A stretch of 64,000 bases of DNA from JANWKQ01 sp964624635. GTDB taxonomy: Bacteria > Bacteroidota > Bacteroidia > CAIKAF01. The stretch is taken from contig CAZUXM010000002.1 in the NCBI GenBank assembly GCA_964624635.1, positions 36,967 through 100,966 of the forward strand. Reading direction: 5' to 3'. Of the stretch, positions 46,201-55,349 are shown one piece after another (the stretch's first letter is position 1; every line of letters starts with the position of its first letter). The notes under the pieces were generated by a model that was not told where the DNA came from, did not search any database, and saw nothing but the letters and a program-made list of their open reading frames with translations. Position numbers and translations under genes: made by a program.

Positions 46201-47748
46201 AGCTGAGTTAATTACATGGTAAAATCTTTCATTGATAATTCCTATCTCTTTGTCAATATCGTATGAAATGAGTCCGGCTATAGAAAAACGCATTAACATT
46301 TGCCGGGTAGGAGAGATGTCTAATCTTAGGCATCTGGCAAAGTCAGAAGCAGTAAAAATTTTTATACTGTCCCCTTTTTGTTTTAAGCATCTTTGCAATA
46401 AAACCAATGGATGTACATCATCCATCCCTTGCATACGTTCATATTCAATATTATTAAAAAATTTGAATGATCTGAACTTAGCTACGTTTTCATCAGCCCC
46501 TAAACTGGAGGAAATCTTCATGAACTTATTGGTCATTTTCCATTGTAAAAGTTCAAAAAATAATTCCATATCATGATAGGTATCCTGAAATGGAGTTTCA
46601 ATAGTACCTTCTCCATAACGTAATAATGATACTGTTGAGTCAGATTTCAGAATTTTGAATTCAAGCCCCGGATGGTAAATGCTGTCTTCACCTAAATATA
46701 CAATGATAGAAGATCTTAATGAAGCAATTTTATCGTCTTCAATACTAAAGTTTTTTGAAGCAGCCTGCATCATTAGTTTACCTTCAAAATAAATTTTAAA
46801 GGTAGCTAAGCCTGTACTATCTCCACGAGCCTGTACTTTTTTTCCGTAGAATGAAAATCCACCTTCGTAGTCAGTATTATAGAATACATTTTTAATGGTG
46901 AATTTTTTTGAGTATGAATCAAATTTTGGATATGAATAGTCTTTATCTCCAACAACGTCAGTTAACTTTTCTTCCAATCGTCCCATTAATGGATAAGAAA
47001 AAAATTGTTTATGACTAAACATAACTGAGTCAGCAATAAAGGTTGATCGTTTTGTATTGATGCTGTAATTATTTAAAACAGCATTTACTTCCTCTTTTTT
47101 TAATTTATTTCTAGTCCAATAAACATTTCCTTTTTGTCCGGCAAATCTTTCATCATGGGGGTAATACGTACCGCTGGTATTTTCAATACAGGTGGTATCA
47201 TCTTTTCCTACGCACCATAAGCTGTTGGACGGGAATAGCCAAACAATTTCATCTTTATCGGTAAAATCTATTTTCCAATCCCGGGTTTGACTAAACCATC
47301 TATGCCCCGGTAATTTAACAAGGTCGTTTTCAATAAATAAATAATCAGATTTTTCAACGTATTCCATAAAAAAGTTGGCACTTTTTTTCTTTACAATCCA
47401 TTCTAACCCCTTTTGCCAACCATCAAAATTTGTTTTTGGATGTCCTTGTTTATGAAAATCCATCACAGCCCTTAAATACATTTTGAATTGAGTGTCGGGT
47501 CTGTATTTTCTTTTTAGCATTGTATTTGAAAAAGCGATTACCTGATCTCGGTAAATGGCAAAAGGTCCATCGTTCCAAACGGTATCAAACTCTTTCATAA
47601 AATCTTTTATCTCCTTATTGTCATTCTGCCTCATGAATTTTTCAATTTCCGTTTGAAATCCGGCAGGATCGGTTGGAAAACTTTCAGTTTGCAGGTAGCC
47701 TGCAATAACAATGAAAAAACTAAAGATAAGGAGTAAGTATTTTTTCAT
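43280..47748 (-). CDS. giant secreted protein of unknown function, interrupted by an N run
   Basis: About 1485 residues plus the gap. Signal peptide MKKYLLLIFSFFIVIAGYLQ; the ATG at 47748 is preferred to an upstream one at 47769. Most of the protein is repetitive beta-strand sequence in which domains of about 60-90 residues recur; a helical patch near 430-520 (VLLQRCLKQ to LMRFSIAGLISYD) looks winged-helix-like. The N run at 44551-44560 breaks the frame: upstream ends HANITIF, downstream resumes HKYSGTAEYTYVNEIGTAQ and continues to 43280. I recognise no family. It lies between prmA (10 bases away) and plsY (two bases), so it is co-expressed with housekeeping genes. Confidence 0.75.
44551..44560. 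other. assembly gap (10 N)
   Basis: Ten N inside the giant gene; one frame requires a true length of 2 modulo 3. Confidence 0.95.
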
Positions 47749-47758
47749 CCGATTGTGT

Positions 47759-48601
47759 TTAGTTGTCAAAACGTATCATACACCAATTGTTAAGCGTATG
47801 ATGTTCAATATATGTTAACCCATACTTTTTTGCCGAATCAACGATGTCATTTACTGATTCTTCGTAGATTCCACTTACCAATAAACTCCCCGCTGTATTT
47901 AACCACGAGCCGTATAATGGCATTTGTTCGAGCAGCACATTTCGTTGTATGTTGGCCAAAATAATATCAGTCTTAAAATTAGCAGAAATTTTATCATTTA
48001 GAAACACCTCTATATCAGGGCATCCGTTCAACTGGCAGTTTTCAATGCTACTTTCAACACATATAGGATCATTATCAATAGCGGTTATTTTATTGGCACC
48101 TAACTTATGCGCCAATATGGCTAGGATGGCTGTTCCGCAGCCCATATCCAATACGGATTTGTTGTTAAAGTTAAGGTGTAACATAGTTTCCATCATTAAC
48201 CTGGTGGTGGAGTGATGACCAGTACCAAACGACATTTTAGGCTCAATTATTATTTCATGTGTATAATTGTTATCCACAGCATGAAAGGGAGCTCTAACAA
48301 TTACGTCACTACCAATAGTAATAGGCTCAAAACTTTCTTCCCATATCTTGTTCCAATTTTCTCCTTTAATTACCAGCCTTTCTACTGAGGTAACTCCATC
48401 CATTTTTTTAATAATATCTAAAAAATCTGGAAGGTCATTTTCTACCTGTACATAAGCTAAAACAGACTCTTCTGTTTGTTCAAAACTTTCAAAAGGCATG
48501 TCACTAATTTGGCTAATGATAATTTCCTGCCGTTCTTCCAATACAATTTCAGTGCCAATGGCCACTTTTATCTTGTATTGTACATAATCAGTAAAGCTCA
48601 T
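47759..48601 (-). CDS. prmA: ribosomal protein L11 methyltransferase PrmA
   Basis: 280 residues. It trimethylates ribosomal protein L11. The N-terminal substrate-recognition domain precedes a class I methyltransferase with VLDMGCGTAILAILA and the preceding PKMSFGTGHHSTT, a PrmA hallmark, then DIILANIQRNVLLEQ. Twelve bases after tpiA and ten before the giant gene. Confidence 0.94.
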   Translation of the reverse strand: MSFTDYVQYKIKVAIGTEIVLEERQEIIISQISDMPFESFEQTEESVLAYVQVENDLPDFLDIIKKMDGVTSVERLVIKGENWNKIWEESFEPITIGSDVIVRAPFHAVDNNYTHEIIIEPKMSFGTGHHSTTRLMMETMLHLNFNNKSVLDMGCGTAILAILAHKLGANKITAIDNDPICVESSIENCQLNGCPDIEVFLNDKISANFKTDIILANIQRNVLLEQMPLYGSWLNTAGSLLVSGIYEESVNDIVDSAKKYGLTYIEHHTLNNWCMIRFDN

Positions 48602-48613
48602 GATTTCTTAAAT

Positions 48614-49369
48614 TTATGGCAAAGCCTCTATAATGGCAGTAAACTCATCAGTTTTTAAGGAAGCTCCACCAACTAATCCACCATCAATATCAGGTTGACC
48701 AAATAGTTCTTTTGCATTGGCTGCATTTACACTGCCACCGTATAAAATAGAGGTTTGATTGGCTACGGTATCATCATACTTTTCTTTTAATAAACCACGA
48801 ATAAAAGCATGCATATCCTGCGCTTCAGTAGGAGTGGCTGTTTTACCTGTCCCTATAGCCCATACAGGTTCGTAAGCAATCACTACTGATTTCATCTGAT
48901 CTTTATTCAAATGAAACAAGGAGGATTCTAACTGTTCTACAATAGTGTATTGATTGTTAGCTTCTCTTTCGTTTAATGTTTCACCACAACAAAAAACAAG
49001 GGTTAAACCTGCTTCTACTACTTTGGTTGATTTTTCTTTAAGGGTACTATAATTTTCACCAAAAATGCTTCTGCGTTCACTATGTCCAATAATTACATGA
49101 CTAGCTTTTACGGCTTTAATCATATCGGTAGATATTTCACCGGTATAGGCACCTTTTTCAAACTGTGAACAGTTTTGTGCTCCGGCAAAAAAGTTTTTTT
49201 GGTTACACTCTAAGGCAACTACCCCCAAGTGAGTAGTCGGTGGGAAGAATAATACTTCCTGATGGGCATGTAATGCCGGTGATTTTTTCTTTATCTCAGT
49301 TACCAATTGAACTCCATCTTGCAGAGTGGTATTCATTTTCCAATTTCCGGCAGCAATCTTTTTTCGCAT
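48614..49369 (-). CDS. tpiA: triosephosphate isomerase
   Basis: 251 residues. Glycolytic enzyme converting dihydroxyacetone phosphate and glyceraldehyde-3-phosphate. Lys11 (AGNWKMN), the catalytic His in VIIGHSERRSIF and Glu in AYEPVWAIGTGKTA are intact, as is YGGSVNAAN. A -7 box lies 20 bases before the ATG. First gene of the run tpiA-prmA-giant-plsY. Confidence 0.97.
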   Translation of the reverse strand: MRKKIAAGNWKMNTTLQDGVQLVTEIKKKSPALHAHQEVLFFPPTTHLGVVALECNQKNFFAGAQNCSQFEKGAYTGEISTDMIKAVKASHVIIGHSERRSIFGENYSTLKEKSTKVVEAGLTLVFCCGETLNEREANNQYTIVEQLESSLFHLNKDQMKSVVIAYEPVWAIGTGKTATPTEAQDMHAFIRGLLKEKYDDTVANQTSILYGGSVNAANAKELFGQPDIDGGLVGGASLKTDEFTAIIEALP

Positions 49370-49388
49370 AGTGTTATTTTAAGAGGAG

Positions 49389-49396
49389 CAAATATA
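49389..49396 (-). promoter_or_regulatory. -7 promoter box of tpiA
   Basis: TATATTTG on the minus strand, a perfect TAnnTTTG match, 19 bases before the tpiA start. Confidence 0.6.
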
Positions 49397-49440
49397 TGAT
49401 TTTTTATGGCGGCTTTTCCCGCTATTTGTTATACTCCTCA

Positions 49441-49463
49441 GCAAGTAGTTAAAAACTACTTGC
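49441..49463. repeat. short perfect hairpin
   Basis: GCAAGTAGTT and AACTACTTGC form a 10-base stem with a three-A loop, between the divergent tpiA and thioesterase genes. No T run follows on either strand. It may be a regulator site or a small transposon remnant. Confidence 0.6.
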
Positions 49464-49518
49464 TTCTGGGGTGCCACTGCTATCGGGGCCGTTAACTGCA
49501 TATACTCATGCATTTTTT

Positions 49519-49526
49519 TACTTTTG
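49519..49526 (+). promoter_or_regulatory. -7 promoter box of the thioesterase gene
   Basis: TACTTTTG is a perfect TAnnTTTG match 17 bases before the ATG at 49544. It excludes the upstream in-frame ATG at 49508. Confidence 0.6.
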
Positions 49527-49543
49527 TACTTTATATCACTTCT

Positions 49544-49966
49544 ATGGCTCGTATTAAACTTGACGTCCCCAAATCATTCCCATTCAAAACCGAAACAGAT
49601 ATACGTATAGCTGATATCAATTATGGCAATCATATGGGAAATGATGCTCTTTTATCAATCATTCATGAAGCTCGGATCCGATTTTTAAAAAGCCATGGAT
49701 GCGACGAACTCAATATGTTTGGGGTTTCATTAATTATGAGTGATGTGGCTATTCAATACAAAGCAGAAGCTTATCATGGTGATGTGTTACAAATTGAAAT
49801 GACCGCTTACGATTTTTCTGCTACTTCATTTGATTTGTTTTATTATATCACACGTAAGCAGGATAATAAAGTAATTGCTTTGGCAAAAACCAATATGGTT
49901 TGCTTCAATTATCAGGAGAAAAAAATGAAAGATGTACCTGATGAATTTATAAAACTATTTTCCTGA
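49544..49966 (+). CDS. acyl-CoA thioesterase family protein (hotdog fold)
   Basis: 140 residues. DIRIADINYGNHMGNDALLSIIHEARIRFL is the 4-hydroxybenzoyl-CoA thioesterase-type signature, including the N-terminal Asp/Asn region and conserved Glu. Such enzymes release acids from acyl-CoA or acyl-ACP; substrate unknown. Start set by the promoter box and by MARIKLDVPKSFPF. Followed after five bases by a VanX-type gene. Confidence 0.82.
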   Translation: MARIKLDVPKSFPFKTETDIRIADINYGNHMGNDALLSIIHEARIRFLKSHGCDELNMFGVSLIMSDVAIQYKAEAYHGDVLQIEMTAYDFSATSFDLFYYITRKQDNKVIALAKTNMVCFNYQEKKMKDVPDEFIKLFS

Positions 49967-49971
49967 AATAA

Positions 49972-50688
49972 GTGAAAAAGATCAGCTACATATTTTTAGC
50001 CTTTATGTTAAGTTGTTCACATACCTTGCCTCATCGAGAGCTGAATGAATTAGAATCTGTAAAAGAAATTACATATATCGGTTTTATAGAAAGAAAATTT
50101 ATTGAATGCGATCTTGTAGATATTCAACAACTCAATTCACGGTTTTTTGTTGAACTCAGTTATTCTGATACCAATAATTTCCTCCACAAGGATGTATATG
50201 GCAGGTTAGATAAATGTTACTTGCACAAAGAGACAGCCAATAAACTACTGGTAGCTGACAGTATATTGAAAGCAGAGTATCCTCAATATCATTTTCTTAT
50301 TTACGATGGAGCCAGACCACATTATATTCAACAGGTAATGTATGATTTATACCGAAAGATGCCTGTAGCACAGGGGTTGTATTTGAGTCATCCAATAAAT
50401 CATTCATTGCATAATTATGGAGCTGCGGTCGACCTTACTATTTGTGATTCTACCGGAGTATCATTGGATATGGGTACAAAGTTTGATCATTTTGGATATG
50501 AGTCACATATTTCTGATGAATATGGATTAAAACAAAGTGGAAAAATCTCTCCACAAGCTTATGAAAATCGTAAATTACTTCGTAAAATTATGCTGCAAGC
50601 TAAATTTACCCCCATCACTTACGAGTGGTGGCATTTTAATTCATGCAGTAGAGGATATGCAGCGACACATTATACTTTAATAAAATGA
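49972..50688 (+). CDS. VanX-type D-alanyl-D-alanine dipeptidase lipoprotein
   Basis: 238 residues from a GTG. Lipoprotein signal MKKISYIFLAFMLSC with Cys at 15. M15D zinc peptidase: Arg115 in DGARPH, metal ligands in SLHNYGAAVD (Ser145, His147, Asp154) and the Glu218 and His221 pair in EWWHF. It should split D-Ala-D-Ala or similar dipeptides in the periplasm. Here it is probably for peptidoglycan recycling rather than vancomycin resistance, as no van ligase or sensor is near. Overlaps the DUF819 gene by four bases. Confidence 0.88.
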   Translation: MKKISYIFLAFMLSCSHTLPHRELNELESVKEITYIGFIERKFIECDLVDIQQLNSRFFVELSYSDTNNFLHKDVYGRLDKCYLHKETANKLLVADSILKAEYPQYHFLIYDGARPHYIQQVMYDLYRKMPVAQGLYLSHPINHSLHNYGAAVDLTICDSTGVSLDMGTKFDHFGYESHISDEYGLKQSGKISPQAYENRKLLRKIMLQAKFTPITYEWWHFNSCSRGYAATHYTLIK

Positions 50689-51823
50689 TAGGACCCGTTA
50701 TATATTTTTTATTAGTTCTATTGATTCCTTTTCTTTATCAATGGCTCTGTAAAAAATATAAATTGTTCGACTTTTTAGGCATTACTATCTGTTGTTTCTT
50801 AACAGGAATGATTATTGGTAATATTTTACCCCGTGAGTGGATAAAAAAAAATATCGTTGAAGAAGTAAATAATGTAATTGTCCCTTTAGGATTGATATTA
50901 ATGCTTTTTTCTACTAACCTTAAAAGATGGATTAAACTCAGTTTTAAAATGCTCTTTAGTTATTTATTAAGTTTAACTGGAGTAGTTGGATTAGCGATTG
51001 TTTTATTTTTTGTTTTCGGTAAAACTGAAGAACTTCCTTTCNNNNNNNNNNAGGAATGTTAACAGGTACTTATGTTGGAGGAACTCCCAATATGGCCGCA
51101 GTAAAAATTGCCTATGATATTCCACAGACATTATATGACGAAATGTTTTTATGTGATGCTATGGCAAGCTCGGTATATTTATTATTTGTAATGGTATTTG
51201 CTCAAAGGTTACTTAATTTGTTTTTAAAGAGATATAAAACCGATGATTCAAAAGCTACAATTGAAGAAGAAAAAATAGACTTGAGCAAACCATTCATAAA
51301 GATAGTTTCAGGAGTATTATTAGCAATAATGATTTTTGCCATTCCAATAGGGTTATGGATTTTATTCACAGGTAATATGCAAAATATGAGCATGGTATTT
51401 ATTATTTTATCTATTACCATATTGGCAGTTATATTTTCATTTATTCCTAAAATACGTTCCAACGGTTGGAATTTTAAAACAGGAGACTATTTGTTCTCAA
51501 TATTCTTTACTTTACTTGGTACACTCACTTATTTTACCGATTTAATGAACTTACATCCACAATATATTTTATTTACATTCATCATTTTATTTGGCTCAGT
51601 CTTCATTCATATCATTTTGTGTAAAATCTTTCATATTGATACAGATACTATGCTTATTACCTCAGCTGCAGGTATCATGAGCCCCCCGTTTATACCGGCT
51701 ATTGCACGATCTATTAAAAATAAAGACTTAATAGCTCCCGGAATTGCGGTAGGTATTGTTGGTTTGGCTTTGGGTAATGTGTTGGGGGTATTTGTAGTAA
51801 AGTTTTTACAACAGTTTTTATGA
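50685..51823 (+). CDS. DUF819 membrane protein, interrupted by an N run
   Basis: About 375 residues plus gap, with ten or more membrane helices. The upstream part reads MIGPVIYFLLVLLIPFLYQ to EELPF; the N run at 51042-51051 is followed by GMLTGTYVGGTPNMAAVKIAY, a DUF819 hallmark, and SAAGIMSPPFIPAIARSIKN near the end. One frame needs a gap of 2 modulo 3. DUF819 (YjcL-like) proteins are possible transporters of unknown substrate. Translation is coupled to the VanX-type gene by the ATGA overlap, so amino acid or dipeptide transport is an inference. Confidence 0.82.
51042..51051. other. assembly gap (10 N)
   Basis: Ten N inside the DUF819 gene; one frame requires a true length of 2 modulo 3. 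Confidence 0.95.
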
Positions 51824-51878
51824 TTACTCCTCTTTTTATGGGAGATATTAACTACTTATTAAGTTGTAATATTGTACC

Positions 51879-52463
51879 ATGAGTAATTTAGATAAAAATT
51901 TTTGGACAGATCGATATAAAGAAGGAACCACTCAATGGGATATTGGGTATCCTTCAACTCCATTGAAAGAGTTTATTGATTCACTTAATAATAAAGAATT
52001 AAAGATACTTATACCTGGTGCCGGGAATGCCTATGAAGTGGAGTATTTATGGCAGCAGGGATTTAAAAATGTTTATGTATTGGATATCTCTCCTAATCCA
52101 TTAGAAAATTTTAAAAAAAGAAATCCTGATTTTCCGGATGAACAAATGTTGTTATTGGATTTTTTTGAATTGAATCAAACATTTGATTTAATATTAGAGC
52201 AAACCTTTTTTTGTGCCTTAGATAGGGGATTACGTCAACAATATGCTACTCAAATGCATAAGGTCTTGGTACCAGGTGGAAGGTTAGCCGGGGTAATGTT
52301 TGGAATTGAGTTTGAAAATGAAGGTCCACCATTTGGAGGAAATAAAGAAGAGTATCTAGGGTATTTTGAAAAATATTTTACCATTGAAAAAATGGAAGTG
52401 TGTAAGAATTCTATTTCCAAAAGAGCAGGTAATGAGTTGTGGGTGGAGATGATTAAAAAATAA
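51879..52463 (+). CDS. TPMT-like SAM-dependent methyltransferase
   Basis: 194 residues. The thiopurine S-methyltransferase-like fold starts FWTDRYKEGTTQWDIGYPSTPL, with SAM site ILIPGAGNAYEVEYL, DISPNPL and ILEQTFFCALD. Bacterial members methylate selenium, tellurium or halide species or thiols; substrate unknown. A near-consensus box TAATATTG (51867-51874) lies four bases before the ATG. Separate unit from the DUF819 gene (55 bases). Confidence 0.85.
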   Translation: MSNLDKNFWTDRYKEGTTQWDIGYPSTPLKEFIDSLNNKELKILIPGAGNAYEVEYLWQQGFKNVYVLDISPNPLENFKKRNPDFPDEQMLLLDFFELNQTFDLILEQTFFCALDRGLRQQYATQMHKVLVPGGRLAGVMFGIEFENEGPPFGGNKEEYLGYFEKYFTIEKMEVCKNSISKRAGNELWVEMIKK

Positions 52464-52478
52464 GTATTGTTTGACTAT

Positions 52479-52498
52479 CCCAAGACTTAAGTCGTGGG
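52479..52498. repeat. REP-like palindrome
   Basis: CCCAAGACTTAAGTCGTGGG is a 20-base palindrome with one mispaired position. The half CCCACGACT resembles palindromes that accompany IS200/IS605-type transposase relatives; no such gene is here. It lies between two convergent genes (52463 and 52527). Confidence 0.5.
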
Positions 52499-52526
52499 TG
52501 ATGCAAACGAAAACATTTTTTTCGAA

Positions 52527-52904
52527 TTAATTTCCCTTTAACCTATCAATATCTCTTCTCTCTTTTTTAGTAGGTCTACCTTTTCCTTTTTCTCTCATTT
52601 CTACTTTGATATATTTCATATCCTGTAATTTGAGAATTTCGGTAGGAGGTGTCAAATCATTATAATATAGAGAAGTTTCTTTGGCAGGAATTCTGTTTTT
52701 AGGGAAAGCAATTACTTCAATAGTGTAATGCACTATACCTCGTTTAAATTCAATTTTATCACCCGGTTTTAATTCTTTTGAAGGTTTGGTGTTAGTACCA
52801 TTGAGTTTTACTTTACCACCGTTACAGGCATCGGTCGCTATACTACGTGTTTTAAAGACACGAACGGCCCATAGATATTTATCAATTCGTTGAGAGGCAT
52901 CCAT
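52527..52904 (-). CDS. S4-domain RNA-binding protein, Hsp15-like
   Basis: 125 residues. The S4 domain starts RIDKYLWAVRVFKTRSIATDACNGGKVKLNG, as in Hsp15, which binds stalled 50S subunits. The C-terminus is basic (KGRPTKKERRDIDRLKGN), another Hsp15 trait. Its ATG overlaps the stop of the MFS gene, so both are on one transcript. Confidence 0.87.
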   Translation of the reverse strand: MDASQRIDKYLWAVRVFKTRSIATDACNGGKVKLNGTNTKPSKELKPGDKIEFKRGIVHYTIEVIAFPKNRIPAKETSLYYNDLTPPTEILKLQDMKYIKVEMREKGKGRPTKKERRDIDRLKGN

Positions 52905-54151
52905 CAGCTTTCGATATAATCCAGGTCTTTACTAAAACTATCTTTTAATAATAAGGTAGAAAGTAAGGCGAGGAATATACAAACGGAACCAACAATAATA
53001 GTTCCCCCAACCAACCCCACCAGAGGTACCATATATTGAAATGATTTTGTAATTGGAACAACAGCGCCTCTTACGAAGTTCGGAACCGTTGAAGTAGCCG
53101 TTGATCGTATGTTGGTTCCAAATTGCTCTGCAGCTACAGTTACAAACAAAGCCCAATACCCGGTTCCTATTCCTAATAATATACAAATGAAATAAAAGAA
53201 TTCAGGTGATTTTCCATCCATCCCAAACAAATAATAACCAATAACAGCAACACTAAAAATCAAATACCCGAAAACTACTTTTAATCTCGATTTAAATAGC
53301 TGACTCAACAATCCACTCAATAAATCACCAACTGATAAACCAATATAACAACACATGACGGCATATCCTGTAGAAATTTTTCCGGTAAGAGTAAATAGCT
53401 CTGCTGCAAAATAAGATTCGGATAATGCAATGAGTACTCCTACCACAAACCAAACAGGTAGCCCCATCACAATACATAATAAATATTTACCCAATCTTTT
53501 TCGGTTAGTAAACAGCATGAAAAAATTTCCTTTTTCTATCTTGTTTTTTTCTTCATGCATATGTTTGAACATAGATGATTCTAAAGCGCCTACTCTTAAT
53601 AATAAGAGACATAATCCCATAATGCCTCCAACCCAATATGAAGTTTGCCAATTAAACTTATTAGCGACCAATGCTGCAAATACGGCACCTAATGCCCCAA
53701 AGGTTACAACAATCATGGTACCATAACCTCTTTTTTCTTTTTTCATCATTTCGGCAATGAGGGTAATACCGGCACCTAATTCACCCGCCAAACCTACACC
53801 TGCAATAAATCGAATTACTTTGTAGGATGTAAGATCCCAAACATAAGCATTGGCAATATTTGCTAATGAGTATAATAGTATAGAACCAAATAATACTTTT
53901 AATCTTCCTTTTTTATCTCCTAATATTCCCCATAAAATTCCACCAACTAACATACCAGTCATCTGCCAGTTAAACAGAGAAATCTCTAAATCTTTTACCT
54001 GATCAACTTGAAAACCCAAAGAAATAAGGCTTGCTTTTTTTACAACATTAAATAAGATGAGGTCGTAGATATCTACAAAATACCCTAGTGAAGCAACAAT
54101 GATAATGAGTATTTGATTCCGCTTTTGTTTGGCTTCAATGTTGGTTGACAT
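52904..54151 (-). CDS. MFS transporter
   Basis: 415 residues with twelve predicted helices. The segment GILWGILGDKKGRLKVLFGS between helices 2 and 3 matches the major facilitator motif (G-D-x-x-G-R). LAGELGAGITLIAEMMKKEKRGYG and the equivalent later loop suggest the metabolite:H+ symporter or sugar porter branch; substrate unknown. Followed by the S4 gene. A near-consensus box (TATCTTTA) lies just before the ATG. Confidence 0.83.
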   Translation of the reverse strand: MSTNIEAKQKRNQILIIIVASLGYFVDIYDLILFNVVKKASLISLGFQVDQVKDLEISLFNWQMTGMLVGGILWGILGDKKGRLKVLFGSILLYSLANIANAYVWDLTSYKVIRFIAGVGLAGELGAGITLIAEMMKKEKRGYGTMIVVTFGALGAVFAALVANKFNWQTSYWVGGIMGLCLLLLRVGALESSMFKHMHEEKNKIEKGNFFMLFTNRKRLGKYLLCIVMGLPVWFVVGVLIALSESYFAAELFTLTGKISTGYAVMCCYIGLSVGDLLSGLLSQLFKSRLKVVFGYLIFSVAVIGYYLFGMDGKSPEFFYFICILLGIGTGYWALFVTVAAEQFGTNIRSTATSTVPNFVRGAVVPITKSFQYMVPLVGLVGGTIIVGSVCIFLALLSTLLLKDSFSKDLDYIES

Positions 54152-54240
54152 GGGCTAAAGATACACATCGGAATGAATATTTATAATGAAGTGTGTATAC
54201 ATACTTCATCATGATAATTTGTATGTATTGGGTGAGGAGG

Positions 54241-54654
54241 CTATGATTTATCGTCTAAATATTCAAAATCATCCAGGTCTTCTTCCTTTTTTTCTTCTTC
54301 CGATTGATCAGATGCTTTGTTTTTTCTATGAACAGTTACCTTCGTTTTAATTAAAGGCTCCGGTTTAAATTTTAGCAGTTCAGTTAAATCAACTTTTAAT
54401 GCATGGGCTATTTCCATTAAGGTATCAATGGTAAAATTATGTTTACCACTCATCCATTTGCTGATTTCGGATGGGGATTTTCCCATTTTGGCAGCAAACT
54501 CTGATTTAGAAATACCTTTGTTCTTTAATAAAGCTTCTAAAGCGTTGGCCAGGTTGAACTTAGTTTCTACTTGCACCTTTTCAATCTCTTTCATTTCCTC
54601 GAAGAGGTTCTTGAGTACATTCCCTTTAAATAAGTTCTTTTTATTGTTTAACAT
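54241..54654 (-). CDS. XRE-family helix-turn-helix protein
   Basis: 137 residues. The central helix-turn-helix (about 35-90: NLANALEALLKNKGISKSEFAAKMG, then SPSEISKWMSGKHNFTIDTLMEIAHALKV) is of the Cro/CI type. The C-terminus is Lys/Glu/Asp-rich. It may repress its own promoter, since palindromes lie upstream. No toxin gene is beside it, so a toxin-antitoxin role is not supported. Confidence 0.82.
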   Translation of the reverse strand: MLNNKKNLFKGNVLKNLFEEMKEIEKVQVETKFNLANALEALLKNKGISKSEFAAKMGKSPSEISKWMSGKHNFTIDTLMEIAHALKVDLTELLKFKPEPLIKTKVTVHRKNKASDQSEEEKKEEDLDDFEYLDDKS

Positions 54655-54707
54655 GGCTTATATACAATGAATTACTTGCCAAAGTTACTAAAAATGGCTG
54701 TAATTTT

Positions 54708-54844
54708 ACTTTAAAGTTAAATAAGCTGCCATGTATTTGACTTTATGTCAGTATTGGCAGGTGTTTGGCAGAGATGGCAGAAATGTATTTAACTTATAAG
54801 TAAATTTTTATTTGTTTGAATATCAGTATTTTAAACTTATAAGT
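54708..54844. repeat. three related palindromes and TGGCAG repeats (operator candidate)
   Basis: ACTTTAAAGT lies at 54708-54717, and AACTTATAAGT at 54791-54801 and 54834-54844, the last two followed by near-identical AATTTTT. Between them TGGCAG occurs three times (54755, 54766, 54775). They sit between the XRE gene and the phasin-like gene, so both could be controlled by one regulator. Confidence 0.55.
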
Positions 54845-54946
54845 GAATTTTTTAGCATGACAAATAGGTTTTAAGCATGGTATTTGAAAGTAGGGTATCA
54901 ACAATTAGAAACAAAACTCAATAAATAACTTTTAAATTAAGTAATC

Positions 54947-55264
54947 ATGGAAATGGAAAAAGCAGTAAAAAACTTCTTACACGCAGGTGTAGATTTAATG
55001 TCATCAGCTTCTGAAAAATTTGAAACTTCTGTAAACGATTTAGTAGGAAAAGGAAAAATCAATGCTGAAGAAGGTAAAAAATTAGTAGATGAATTTTTAG
55101 TAAAAGCGAAAGCTAAAAAAGAAGAAGCTGAAGCTAAATTCAATGAATTCTCTGCTAAATTCAAAAACAAAACTAAAGAAGAAGAATTAGAAGACTTAAA
55201 GAAAAAAGTATCTGATTTAGAAGCAGAATTAGGTAGCAAGAAAAAAGCTACTGCAAAAGCTTAA
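54947..55264 (+). CDS. phasin-like coiled-coil protein
   Basis: 105 residues, almost all helix. MEKAVKNFLHAGVDLMSSASEKFETSVNDLVGKGKINAEEGKKLVDEF recalls the PhaF/PhaI-type phasin start found on polyhydroxyalkanoate granules, then a Lys/Glu-rich coiled coil (about 50-95) ends in a basic Lys/Ala tail. No PHA synthase is near, so a general chaperone-like or nucleoid role is possible. Ends in a terminator. Confidence 0.65.
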   Translation: MEMEKAVKNFLHAGVDLMSSASEKFETSVNDLVGKGKINAEEGKKLVDEFLVKAKAKKEEAEAKFNEFSAKFKNKTKEEELEDLKKKVSDLEAELGSKKKATAKA

Positions 55265-55320
55265 TAGCCTAAACTATCCTTAGTTAGGATTTTTCATATA
55301 ACCAGATGTAGAAACAGAAG

Positions 55321-55349
55321 CCGTCTCGATAATATCGGGGCGGTTTTTT
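55321..55349 (+). terminator. rho-independent terminator
   Basis: CCGTCTCGATA and TATCGGGGCGG pair over 11 bases (two G-U pairs) with a minimal loop, followed by six T. It ends the phasin-like gene. Confidence 0.8.

Noticed and set aside
49972..50688. VanX-type gene as vancomycin resistance
   Set aside because: No VanA/VanH ligase or dehydrogenase and no VanRS system are present; Gram-negative homologues serve peptidoglycan turnover.
54241..54654. XRE protein as the antitoxin of a toxin-antitoxin pair
   Set aside because: No small toxin-like gene lies on either side; neighbours are an MFS transporter and a divergent phasin-like gene.
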